This document shows, in pieces, positions 17,010 to 25,897 of a DNA stretch of 64,000 nt. The DNA comes from Ignavibacterium sp037440165. GTDB taxonomy: Bacteria; Bacteroidota; Ignavibacteria; Ignavibacteriales; Ignavibacteriaceae. The position numbers and the translations under genes were made by a program. Each line of letters opens with the position of its first letter. Position 1 is the first letter of the stretch. The stretch covers positions 76,650 through 140,649 of the forward strand of contig NZ_JBBIUQ010000006.1 of assembly GCF_037440165.1 (NCBI RefSeq), read 5' to 3'. The notes under the pieces are model-generated. The model did not search any database. It worked only from the letters and a program-made list of their open reading frames with translations, and was not told the DNA's origin.

Positions 17010-18333
17010 ATGAAAATCTTCACATTATTTTTCATAGCTGTAATTTTCTCTTTTCTATGGCTCAAATCTTTTTTCACAAGCTGTTGATGACCCGCCTTAT
17101 CTCCCAGTTTACAAAACAAGTGCTTCAATTGTTCTTGATGGATTATTGAATGAAGCTGATTGGTCAATTGATAAACCTCATTTAATTTACAAGATATGTG
17201 CAGTACCATCAGGGAATTCAAACACTCCAACTGCTTTTGCAGTCGTAAAACATCCATATACTGATACTTCTACTTGTTATGTTAAATTTTTAAGAGATGG
17301 AATGAATTTATACTTTTCACTTAATTCTAATGATAAACAGGTCTGCAGATTCGACTGGGAGGGTGATGGAATGTTTATGAAAATTAAAGATGGGGTAGGA
17401 AATGATAAAGAATATAAAATTTATGTCGGCGTTGTTAATAATGTACCACAATTTGTTTTTGAAACAAACGGTTCTCAAAATTCCGGTAATGGTGTAGGAG
17501 TTCCTTCAGCAGGTACAACAATTTATGATAGTACTAATGTTGATAATGGTTATACAGCTGAAATGGTTATTAATTTAACTGCATTAGGTTTTACTTCTTT
17601 ACCAGATTCGGTTACTCTTATGATTAATATTTTCGATCCTGATAATTACAGCCTTGGTGTTCCACCTTGGGGAAATAATGGTAATTTCGCTAAACAATGG
17701 TGGGGCAGTGAATGGGGTGGTACTTATAGAAAATTAAATTTGTTGGATGTTCCTGTTCCTGTAGAATTAATTTCTTTTACTGCGAATTATGACGGTAAAG
17801 TTGCAAAGCTGCTTTGGTCAACTGCAACAGAGACAAACAACAGAGGTTTTGAAGTTCAAAGTAGTGTCAATGGTGGAGAATTTGCTTCCGTTGGATTTGT
17901 AGACGGTAAAGGTACTACAACAATTATGCAAAATTATGTTTATTATGATAAAGATCTTTTACCTGGTAACTCATACGCTTACAGATTAAAACAAATAGAT
18001 TTCAATGGAGACTTTGCATATTCAAAAATTGTTGAGCTTGGAGTGATAAGTCCTGTTAATTTTGAGCTAATGCAGAATTATCCAAATCCATTTAATCCAT
18101 CTACAAAAATTTCATTCTCATTACCACAGCAATCTGATGTTCAATTGGAAGTCTTCAATTTATTAGGACAAAAAATTATAACTCTGATTGATAAGAAGAT
18201 GAATGCTGGAAAACACACAATTGATTTTAATGCATCAGATTTAGCCGGTGGAGTTTATTTATATTCTCTTAAGGCAGTTGATAATAATGGAACAGTTACA
18301 TCATTAACAAAGAAAATGACTTTAATTAAGTAA
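17010..18333 (+). pseudogene. CBM9-like secreted T9SS protein, frameshifted in its signal peptide
   Basis: The open frame from TTG 17146 to 18333 encodes about 395 residues. First comes a carbohydrate-binding family 9/DOMON-like domain ('SIVLDGLLNEADW', 'FDWEGDGMFMKI'), then an Ig-like linker ('STATETNNRGFEVQSS'), then a T9SS sorting domain with 'LMQNYPNPFNPSTK'. There is no signal peptide in this frame. An ATG at 17010 in another frame starts a good signal sequence (MKIFTLFFIAVIF) but reaches a stop at 17085. Removing one T near 17044-17047 joins the two into a normal secreted protein ending its signal at '...LFSQ/AVDD'. The gene is therefore one base out of frame, through mutation or sequencing error. 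It is the first gene behind the LacI operator and probably binds a glycan at the surface. Confidence 0.75.
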
Positions 18334-18350
18334 CAGTTATTCATTTTGAT

Positions 18351-18376
18351 AAGGCAGAGTTTATCTCTGCCTTTAT
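18351..18376 (+). terminator. Hairpin between the CBM9-like gene and lacI
   Basis: Perfect 9-bp stem AAGGCAGAG / CTCTGCCTT with a TTTAT loop. The T-run after it is short (TTTATGTTT), so termination may be partial, and lacI may be read both from the upstream promoter and from its own. Confidence 0.55.
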
Positions 18377-18391
18377 GTTTAGCGAAGTTAT

Positions 18392-19405
18392 ATGGCGACT
18401 ATCAGAAAAATAGCTGAAAAAGCAAAAGTCTCAATTGCAACAGTATCAAGAGCATTAAATATTGATCCCAAAGTTACTGAAGAGACAAAAAAGCTAATCA
18501 TTAAAATTGCCAATGAGTTGAACTATAAACCAAATATTGTTGCACGAAATTTTGCAAAGAAGACTTCAAACATTATCGGTTTAATACTTCCGGATATCAC
18601 TGATGAATTTTTCTCTGAATTGATTAAAGGTGTTGATGAAGTAACTTATCAGCACAATTTCTTTACAATGGTTATCAGTTCTCATCGTTATCTTCAACTA
18701 GAAAATACATTAAGTTCAGTTTTACGAAACGGCCTCCTTGGAGGATTGATTTTATTAGTTCCGAATATTAGTGCAACATTGAAGAATATTCTCTCACAAA
18801 CAAAAATTCCATTTGTAATAATAAGTGGTGGAATAAGTTCAACAAATTATGACCTTGTCTCAGTGGATAATTATCAGGGTGCTTATGATATAACAAACTA
18901 TCTGATAAAAAAATGTAGATATACAAAAATTGCTCATATAACTGGTCCATCTGATAATGATGATGCAAAAATTCGTGTAAAGGCATTTAAAGAAGCTTGT
19001 CTTGAAAACAAAATTACAGTACCAAAGAATTTTATAGTCGAAGGTGATTTTACCCGTGAATCAGGTCTCAGATTAGGGATGGAATAAAAGAGTTTAAAAA
19101 ACAAACCTGAGGTAATTTTTGCTGCAAATGATATGATGGCTTTGGGTTGTTATGATGCTGCATTTAAAAAAGGTTTTCACATTCCTGATGATATTGCTGT
19201 TGCTGGTTTCGATGACATTTTTGTATCTCAATATTTAAATCCTCCATTAACAACTGTAAGAGCACAAATCGAAGATGAAGGCAAAAAAGCTGCCGAACTT
19301 CTTATTGAAAAAATTAAATCAAAAATACCTGTGAATCATCAACCAAAGAAAATAAAGATCGCAACTGAACTTGTAATTAGAAACTCTACAAAAATCATTA
19401 AATAA
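18392..19405 (+). pseudogene. LacI-family transcriptional regulator with an internal stop codon
   Basis: The full frame has 338 codons, the standard LacI length. The N-terminal helix-turn-helix is clear ('TIRKIAEKAKVSIATVSRALN'), followed by the hinge and a periplasmic-binding-like effector domain ('IIGLILPDITDEFFSELIKG', 'VAGFDDIFVSQYLNPPLTTV'). A TAA at 19085-19087 interrupts it after 231 codons. Reading continues in the same frame with 'KSLKNKPEVIFAANDMMALG', exactly the expected family sequence, so this is a nonsense codon rather than a frameshift. A product ending there would keep DNA binding but lose the last third of the effector domain. It probably controlled the operator at 16949. 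Mutation or sequence error are both possible. Confidence 0.85.
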
Positions 19406-19418
19406 AATTTCTCTTATT

Positions 19419-20951
19419 ATGAAAAAGTTTGAAACTAAATATGGTTATTTCTCAGAAGATGGAAATGAGTACATAATAAAAACTTTTCACACTCCAAAAC
19501 CATGGATTAATGTTTTAACAAACGGAAATTATGGACTTGTTATTTCTCAAACAAGTGGTGGTTCAGGGTTTGGAATAATGGCAATTTTGGTCGGAGTTGA
19601 AAGAGGTTTCACAAGTCGGGAACTTGCTAAGAAAAGAATGATGAAGATTTTAACCTTCTTAACAAATCAGGCACAAAGATTTCACGGTGCATATCCGCAT
19701 TGGTTGAATGGTACAACAGGACAAGTAATTCCTTTCAGTCAGTATGATGATGGGGGTGATTTAGTTGAAACATCATTTTTAATCCAGGGACTGTTAGCTG
19801 CAAGACAATACTTTGATGGCTTAGACTCAACAGAAATACAAATCAGAAATCTAATTACAAATATATGGGAAACAGTTGAATGGGATTGGTATCGAAGATC
19901 TCCATACAGCAATTATCTTTATTGGCATTGGTCTCCTAATTACGGTTGGCAGATGAACTTTAAGCTTATCGGTTATAATGAAACAATGATTACTTATCTG
20001 CTTGCTATTGCATCTCCGACACATTCTGTTCCTGCTAATTTTTATTATGCTGGATGGGCAAGTTCATCAAACTATTTTATCAACCAAACTTATTATGGTC
20101 ATAAACTTTGGGTTGGTGATTCTTATGGCGGACCACTGTTTTTCGCTCACTATTCTTTTTTAGGTTTTGATCCTCGAAATAAGCGAGACAACTATTGTAA
20201 TTATTTTCTTAACAACAAACATCATACACTAATCAACAGAGCATACTGTATAGCAAACCCATTAAACAAAGTTGGATATAATGAAAATACCTGGGGATTA
20301 ACCGCTTGTGATAATCCGTGGGGTTATTCAGCACACGAGCCTTTTGTAAATGATAACGGAACAATTGCACCCACTGCTGCTATATCATCAATGCCTTATA
20401 CACCTGATGAATCTATTTCTGCTTTGAAAAATTTTTATCGCTCGTTTTATTCAGGATTATGGGGAGAATATGGATTTAAAGATGCTTTTAATCTTGGAGA
20501 AAACTGGTTTGCAAACAGCTATCTGGCTATTGATCAAGGTCCTATTATAGTTATGATTGAAAATTATCGTTCGCAACTATTATGGAATAAATTTATGTCT
20601 AACCCTGAAATTCAACCAATGCTTGATTCAATTGGTTTTGTACCAGATACAACAACATCTGTTGAAGAGATGAATAATTTGTTGGATGGGTTTCAGCTCT
20701 TTCAGAATTATCCAAATCCTTTTAATCCGAGCACTATAATCAGTTGGGAGTCACCTTTAAGTGGTTGGCAAACAATAAAATTATACAACACACTTGGCGA
20801 AGAAGTTGATACAATAGTTGATGAATATCTAGAAGCGGGATTTCATTCTAAATTATACATTCCGAATTCTACATTACCAAGCGGCGTTTATTTCTATCAG
20901 TTTAGTGATGGTGATTTTGTTCAAACCAGAAAAATGATTTTAATGAGATAG
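19419..20951 (+). CDS. Chimeric glycosidase: GH94 phosphorylase N terminus fused to GH144-type glucanase with T9SS domain
   Basis: An uninterrupted 510-codon frame made of two unrelated parts. Residues 1 to about 51 are the N terminus of a GH94 phosphorylase (YGYFSEDGNEYII, TPKPWINVLTNGNYG, VISQTSGGSG), normally followed by about 750 more residues. From 'GFGIMAILVGVERGFTSRE' on, it is the PF10091 glycoamylase-like/GH144 domain ('RFHGAYPHWLNGTTG', 'YDDGGDLVETSFLIQGLLAARQYFDG', 'AHEPFVNDNGTIAPTAAISS'), lacking the usual start of that domain. It ends in a T9SS sorting domain ('LFQNYPNPFNPST'). There is no signal peptide, so a T9SS tail is pointless here. The simplest explanation is a deletion between a GH94 gene and the next GH144 gene. 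The function of the fusion is doubtful. Confidence 0.75.
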   Translation: MKKFETKYGYFSEDGNEYIIKTFHTPKPWINVLTNGNYGLVISQTSGGSGFGIMAILVGVERGFTSRELAKKRMMKILTFLTNQAQRFHGAYPHWLNGTTGQVIPFSQYDDGGDLVETSFLIQGLLAARQYFDGLDSTEIQIRNLITNIWETVEWDWYRRSPYSNYLYWHWSPNYGWQMNFKLIGYNETMITYLLAIASPTHSVPANFYYAGWASSSNYFINQTYYGHKLWVGDSYGGPLFFAHYSFLGFDPRNKRDNYCNYFLNNKHHTLINRAYCIANPLNKVGYNENTWGLTACDNPWGYSAHEPFVNDNGTIAPTAAISSMPYTPDESISALKNFYRSFYSGLWGEYGFKDAFNLGENWFANSYLAIDQGPIIVMIENYRSQLLWNKFMSNPEIQPMLDSIGFVPDTTTSVEEMNNLLDGFQLFQNYPNPFNPSTIISWESPLSGWQTIKLYNTLGEEVDTIVDEYLEAGFHSKLYIPNSTLPSGVYFYQFSDGDFVQTRKMILMR

Positions 20952-20957
20952 AAATTA

Positions 20958-22241
20958 ATGAAAAAATATTTTATTAAATATTTCACAATACTTCTTGTAA
21001 CATTTTTAACTTTCAGTTACTGTAATAAGGACTCTGATAAAATCAAGACGATAAAGTTTTGGGCAATGGGAAGTGAGGCGGAACAAATTTCTAAAATACT
21101 ACCTGAGTTCGAAAAAAGATTTCCCGATATTAAGGTAAAGGTTCAGCAAATTCCATGGACGGCAGCACAGGAAAAACTCATAACAGCTTTCGCAAGTGAT
21201 AATACTCCTGACATTTGTCAGCTTGGCAATACCTGGATACCTCAGTTTGCTTCTTTGAATGCAATTATAAGTTTAGATAGTTTTATATCCAAATCTGAAA
21301 TAATAAATCCGAAAAATTATTTTTCAGGTATATGGGAAACAAATATAATTGATAATAAAGTTTACGGAATTCCCTGGTATGTGGATACCCGACTAATGTT
21401 TTATCGTAAAGATGTATTTGAAAGAGCAGGTTTTGAAAGTCCACCTAAAAATTGGGATGAGTTGTATGCTCTCTGTAAAAACATAAAAGAAGCTCAAAAG
21501 AATAAGGAAAAATATCCTATTTTCATTCCAACAAATGAATGGAATTCATTTATAATTTTTAGTTTGCAAGCAGGTGCAAAGTTATTGAAAGATAAAAACA
21601 CGCGGGGCAATTTTAACTCAAAAGAATTTAAGGAAGCTTTTGATTATCTGATAAGATTTCACAAAGAGAAACTGACTCCCTTCGGAATGATGCAGGTAAC
21701 TAATGTTTATCAGGCGATGGCAGAGGAATATATATCAATTTATTTCTCCGGTCCATGGAATATTCCGGAATTCAAAAAATGGATGACAGGCGATCTTGCA
21801 GAAAAGTGGGCAACTGCACCAATGCCCGGTTATAAGGGCGAATATCCTGGTGTATCATTAGCAGGCGGTTCAAGCTTAGTAATCTTTAATAATTCCAAAT
21901 ATAAAAATGAAGTCTGGAAACTGATTGAATTTTTATCTGAACCAGACATTCAGTTAAAAGTTTATAATGTTACCAACAATCTTCCGGCAGTAATTGAATC
22001 GTGGCAGGATTCATCTCTTTCAAATGATGTTTATATGAAAGCGTTTTATCAGCAACTTCAAAATGTTGTTGCTGCACCAAAAATTCCTGAATGGGAACAA
22101 ATAGTATTTTCTAAGCTTCAGCAGTATGCTGAGTTTGCAGCAAGAGGTGTGATGAGTACAAATGAAGCACTGAAAAAACTTGATGAAGATGCTGATCGAA
22201 TATTAGAAAAAAGAAGATGGATTGTTGAAAATCAGAGGTGA
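20958..22241 (+). CDS. Sugar ABC transporter substrate-binding lipoprotein
   Basis: Family 1 extracellular solute-binding protein that captures an oligosaccharide for the adjacent permeases. The 427 residues begin with a signal peptide ending at a Cys near residue 22 (TFSYC). Tyr at -1 is unusual for a lipobox, though the setting otherwise fits a lipoprotein. Domain markers include 'IKFWAMGSEAEQISKILPEF', 'YGIPWYVDTRLMFYRKDVFE' and 'GVSLAGGSSLVIFNNSK'. It starts six bases after the chimeric glycosidase gene, so the two share a transcript. The substrate is not readable from sequence. If the GH94/GH144 context is right, beta-1,2-gluco-oligosaccharides are plausible. Confidence 0.9.
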   Translation: MKKYFIKYFTILLVTFLTFSYCNKDSDKIKTIKFWAMGSEAEQISKILPEFEKRFPDIKVKVQQIPWTAAQEKLITAFASDNTPDICQLGNTWIPQFASLNAIISLDSFISKSEIINPKNYFSGIWETNIIDNKVYGIPWYVDTRLMFYRKDVFERAGFESPPKNWDELYALCKNIKEAQKNKEKYPIFIPTNEWNSFIIFSLQAGAKLLKDKNTRGNFNSKEFKEAFDYLIRFHKEKLTPFGMMQVTNVYQAMAEEYISIYFSGPWNIPEFKKWMTGDLAEKWATAPMPGYKGEYPGVSLAGGSSLVIFNNSKYKNEVWKLIEFLSEPDIQLKVYNVTNNLPAVIESWQDSSLSNDVYMKAFYQQLQNVVAAPKIPEWEQIVFSKLQQYAEFAARGVMSTNEALKKLDEDADRILEKRRWIVENQR

Positions 22242-22282
22242 TTTGTCTTTTATGAAAGTTGAATAATAAAATTTCTTAAGCA

Positions 22283-23185
22283 ATGATAAAGAAAAAACAA
22301 ACTATTAATTTAAAGACGACTTCAACAGCAGCTTATTTTTTTCTTGCACCAGCTTTGAGTGCAATTTTCATTTTCTTTTTCATACCTGTTATTGCAGCTT
22401 TCATTATTAGCTTCACTGACTTTGATATTTATACACTCGGTAATTTTTCTACACTCAGATTTATTGGTTTTGACAATTATATAAAATTATTTAAAGATGA
22501 TTTATTCTGGACAGCTTTAGGAAATACATTTTATTTTGTTGTTGTTGCTGGTCCCTTATCAATTGCGGTATCTCTAATTGCAGCGTTTATGCTCAACTCA
22601 AAACTTGTAAAATTCAAATCTCTATTCAGATTATCATACTTTCTTCCCGTGGTTACAACATTAGTTGCTGTAGCAATTGTTTGGCGATTCATTTACCATC
22701 CAAATTTTGGTATTCTAAATTTTCTATTGAGTATTGTTGGCATTAATCCTATTGATTGGCTTGGCGATCCTAATTGGGCAATGCCTTCAATAATATTATT
22801 GGCTGTATGGAAAAATTTTGGATATAATATGATAATATTTATTGCAGGACTTCAGAATATTCCAGAGGAGCTTTATGAAGCAGCAGATATCGAAGGTGTA
22901 AGTGCATTTCAAAAATTCAAATACATCACTTTACCAATGCTTGCTCCAACTACAATTTTTGTGAGTATCATAACTATGATTGGTTATTTTCAACTTTTTG
23001 CTGAACCATATGTGATGACACAGGGCGGACCACTAAACAAGACTTTAAGTATTGTTCAATATATGTATCAGGAAGGTTTCAGATGGTGGAATATGGGATA
23101 TTCTGCTTCGATTGCATTTGTATTGTTTATCATAATTTTTATTGGAACATTAATTCAGTTCAAAGTGCAAAAGCTCAATAAATAA
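22283..23185 (+). CDS. Sugar ABC transporter permease (MalF/UgpA type)
   Basis: Inner-membrane permease of a carbohydrate ABC importer. The 300 residues have six membrane segments, and the EAA loop that contacts the ATPase appears as 'LYEAADIEGVSAFQKFKYIT'. The end 'YMYQEGFRWWNMGYSASIAF' is typical of this subfamily. A 41-base gap separates it from the binding-protein gene, and the partner permease begins one base after its stop. Confidence 0.92.
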   Translation: MIKKKQTINLKTTSTAAYFFLAPALSAIFIFFFIPVIAAFIISFTDFDIYTLGNFSTLRFIGFDNYIKLFKDDLFWTALGNTFYFVVVAGPLSIAVSLIAAFMLNSKLVKFKSLFRLSYFLPVVTTLVAVAIVWRFIYHPNFGILNFLLSIVGINPIDWLGDPNWAMPSIILLAVWKNFGYNMIIFIAGLQNIPEELYEAADIEGVSAFQKFKYITLPMLAPTTIFVSIITMIGYFQLFAEPYVMTQGGPLNKTLSIVQYMYQEGFRWWNMGYSASIAFVLFIIIFIGTLIQFKVQKLNK

Positions 23186-23186
23186 A

Positions 23187-23996
23187 ATGAAAAAAAATAT
23201 TTTACATATCTTTCTGATTTTAGTAGCGGTCATAACTCTGATTCCATTTCTATGGATGATCTCAGCATCTTTTATGCTTGATGGACACGCAAGTGTATTT
23301 CCGCCCAGATTTATACCTGATGAATTTACCTTAATGCAATATGAAAGATTATTTGAGAGAATTAGCATAGCAAGAAATTTTATCAATAGTTTAATTCTTT
23401 CAATTCTTGTAACGGCAATTTCATTAACACTTAATTCTATGGCGGGATTTGCATTTGCTAAGTATAGATTTCGTGGAAAGGATAAGTTATTTAATCTATT
23501 ATTAAGTTCGATGATAATTCCTGCACAGGTTACGATGCTTCCTTTATTTCTGATGTTAAAATGGATGGGTTTTATAAATACTTATATGGCAATCATAATT
23601 CCTGGTTTGGCAAACATATTCGGAATATTCTTAATAAGACAATACTGTATTTCCATTCCGGATAGTCTTATCGAAGCAGCCAGAATCGATGGTGCAAACG
23701 ATTTTTTAATCTACAGAAAAATCATTCTTCCGCTTTTAATTCCCGTGCTTGCTACATTAGCAATATTTACTTTTCTCGGCACTTGGAATGATTTTCTTTG
23801 GCCATTAATAGTAATGACAGACGACTCAATGTACACATTGCCGGTTGCTCTAGCAAATTTAATGCTTGAACATACAAAAGACCCGGAATTAATGATGGCA
23901 GGCTCAGTTCTTACAATTTTACCTGTAATTATAGTCTTTCTTGCTCTTCAAAAATATTATATGAAAGGTTTAATGCTTGGAAGCGTTAAAGAATAA
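23187..23996 (+). CDS. Sugar ABC transporter permease (MalG/UgpE type)
   Basis: Second inner-membrane permease of the importer, 269 residues with six membrane segments. The EAA loop is 'LIEAARIDGANDFLIYRKII', followed by 'LPVLATLAIFTFLGTWNDF' split over the next helix, a strong signature of the MalG group. It starts one base after the first permease, so the two are made together. It ends with 'YYMKGLMLGSVKE', the normal family C terminus. Confidence 0.93.
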   Translation: MKKNILHIFLILVAVITLIPFLWMISASFMLDGHASVFPPRFIPDEFTLMQYERLFERISIARNFINSLILSILVTAISLTLNSMAGFAFAKYRFRGKDKLFNLLLSSMIIPAQVTMLPLFLMLKWMGFINTYMAIIIPGLANIFGIFLIRQYCISIPDSLIEAARIDGANDFLIYRKIILPLLIPVLATLAIFTFLGTWNDFLWPLIVMTDDSMYTLPVALANLMLEHTKDPELMMAGSVLTILPVIIVFLALQKYYMKGLMLGSVKE

Positions 23997-24028
23997 ACAG
24001 TTGATTTAAATTTTAGAATAAAATAGGA

Positions 24029-25888
24029 ATGAATCTTAGTAAAAAAAATAAACTCATTATTTTTTTCATAGCTTTATATAAAATTCTCTCTTGCGCTTCA
24101 ATTGAATTAAAAGCGCAGGATGATCAGCTGCCTTTAGCAAAGGTTGGCAGTGAGATTATAACTGTCGATGAATTTAAAGATCGTTATGAATTTATGCCGC
24201 ACTTAAATTATTCAAGTGATAATGTAGATACATTAAAGAAAGAATTTTTATATTCTCTTATTGCCGAAAGATTATGGACGTTAGAAGCACTTGAAAGAAG
24301 AATGGATACGCTCGATATCGTAAAACAATCCTTGCAAACTCTTGAAAAACTTTTTGTGAAAGATGAATTATTCCGAAATGAGGTGGAAAATAAAATACAA
24401 CTTTCCTTAGAAGAATTATCAAAAGGTCTGATTAGAGTTCCAAGAATATTATATGTCCATATTTTGACTTCAACAGATAGTATTGAGATTTACTCATTAT
24501 ATAATTCATTACTTGAAGGGAAAAACTTTGATTCAATTCTTGTAAATCGTTCTGAATTCAATACACAACAAAAACCTTTTCAGATAAAATTAGGAACACT
24601 AAGCAATGAATTAGCAGAGGATTTAGTTTTTAATTTAAAGTTGAATGACTTTAGTATCCCAATTAAATCAGATTCCAAATGGTATTTATTTAAAGTTGTC
24701 AATGAAGAAATAGATTCCACACTATTTAATAACAACGAAACAGCAAGAAACAGAACTATTACAATTCTGAAAGAACGCAAAAGAAAAATTATAGCTGGTA
24801 GATTTTTAGATAGTCTATTAGGAGGAAGAACTGTTACGGCAGATAATGAATTATTTACAGCTTTTACTGATGAATTAGTTCAGGTACTAAATGAAAGAAT
24901 TAGTAAATCAATTGCAGATACAAATAAAATTATTGATTTAACATCAGGGGATTTAAACAAAGCTCTACATAATATCGATAAGAATAAATTGAACACTCTT
25001 TTTGTTAAGTTTGATGACATAGAGTTAACATTAAAAGATTTTATCTATTACCTGATGTATCAGAAAGTTTCTTTCACATCGCTCAAACCCAATCGAATAA
25101 AATATGTTATAAATTCGATAGTCAAACAATTCATTGAGGATGAAATCATTACTGCGGTTGGATATAAAAAAAAATTGAATTTTAGTCACTCAGTTCAAAA
25201 AGAATTGAATATGTGGCGAAACTATTATTTATCTGAAATTATGATGAATAAATTTGCTGATTCAGTAATAGTAACAGACTCGGATATTGAAAACTATTTA
25301 TTGCAAAAATCTGTTTCTGGCACAAATGAATTAATGTTAAACATTGTGGAAATCTTAACAAATAATCTTGATGATATGATGATCGTTCTCGATGAATTGA
25401 AGAATGGAAAGAACTTTCGTGAGCTTACAAAACATTACAATCAGCGAACCTACACAAAGGAAAGTAATGGTGAGTGGGGATATTTTTTAGCTAAATCTGC
25501 CGGTGAAATCGGGAAGGCTGCATCAAATTTAAATTTAGGTGAAATATACGGACCAATTAGAGTAAAAGAGGGGTATTCTATCTTTCAACTCATTGATAAA
25601 AAAGTTGTTCCCGATTCACTTATTAAAATTAGTGAAGAACCTAAAGAATATATAAAGATAAACCTTGCATTATCAAAAATAAATTCTCTGATAAATCTTA
25701 ATACAAAATACTTGTCTGAAAAATATGGAGTTGAAATAAACGAGCAGCTTCTTGGTAACATTCAACTGAGTCCATTAAATATGTTCACATATAAGCTTAT
25801 TGGATTCGGTGGTAAAATTGCTGCAATGCCAATCACAATTCCAGTTTTTGAATGGTACTACTTAAGAGACAAGTCTGAAATTCCATAG
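24029..25888 (+). CDS. SurA/PrsA-like peptidyl-prolyl isomerase (two parvulin-type modules)
   Basis: A 619-residue exported protein. A hydrophobic N terminus (about residues 9-30, ending in LKAQ) acts as a signal sequence. Next comes the SurA-N-like start 'LPLAKVGSEIITVDEFKDRYEF', a divergent parvulin-like module (about residues 135-240), a long helical middle, and a second, better parvulin domain (about 440-530, 'NGEWGYFLAKSAGEIGKAASNL'). Such proteins are periplasmic foldases or chaperones for outer-membrane and secreted proteins. It sits inside the sugar-importer operon, between the second permease and the ATPase gene. I infer that it helps fold proteins of this locus, but a general role is equally possible. 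Confidence 0.8.
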   Translation: MNLSKKNKLIIFFIALYKILSCASIELKAQDDQLPLAKVGSEIITVDEFKDRYEFMPHLNYSSDNVDTLKKEFLYSLIAERLWTLEALERRMDTLDIVKQSLQTLEKLFVKDELFRNEVENKIQLSLEELSKGLIRVPRILYVHILTSTDSIEIYSLYNSLLEGKNFDSILVNRSEFNTQQKPFQIKLGTLSNELAEDLVFNLKLNDFSIPIKSDSKWYLFKVVNEEIDSTLFNNNETARNRTITILKERKRKIIAGRFLDSLLGGRTVTADNELFTAFTDELVQVLNERISKSIADTNKIIDLTSGDLNKALHNIDKNKLNTLFVKFDDIELTLKDFIYYLMYQKVSFTSLKPNRIKYVINSIVKQFIEDEIITAVGYKKKLNFSHSVQKELNMWRNYYLSEIMMNKFADSVIVTDSDIENYLLQKSVSGTNELMLNIVEILTNNLDDMMIVLDELKNGKNFRELTKHYNQRTYTKESNGEWGYFLAKSAGEIGKAASNLNLGEIYGPIRVKEGYSIFQLIDKKVVPDSLIKISEEPKEYIKINLALSKINSLINLNTKYLSEKYGVEINEQLLGNIQLSPLNMFTYKLIGFGGKIAAMPITIPVFEWYYLRDKSEIP

Positions 25889-25897
25889 GTAATAATT

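Noticed and set aside
19085..19132. Recoding (selenocysteine or readthrough) at the lacI stop
   Set aside because: The stop is TAA, not TGA, there is no conserved structure after it, and LacI proteins are not known to use recoding.
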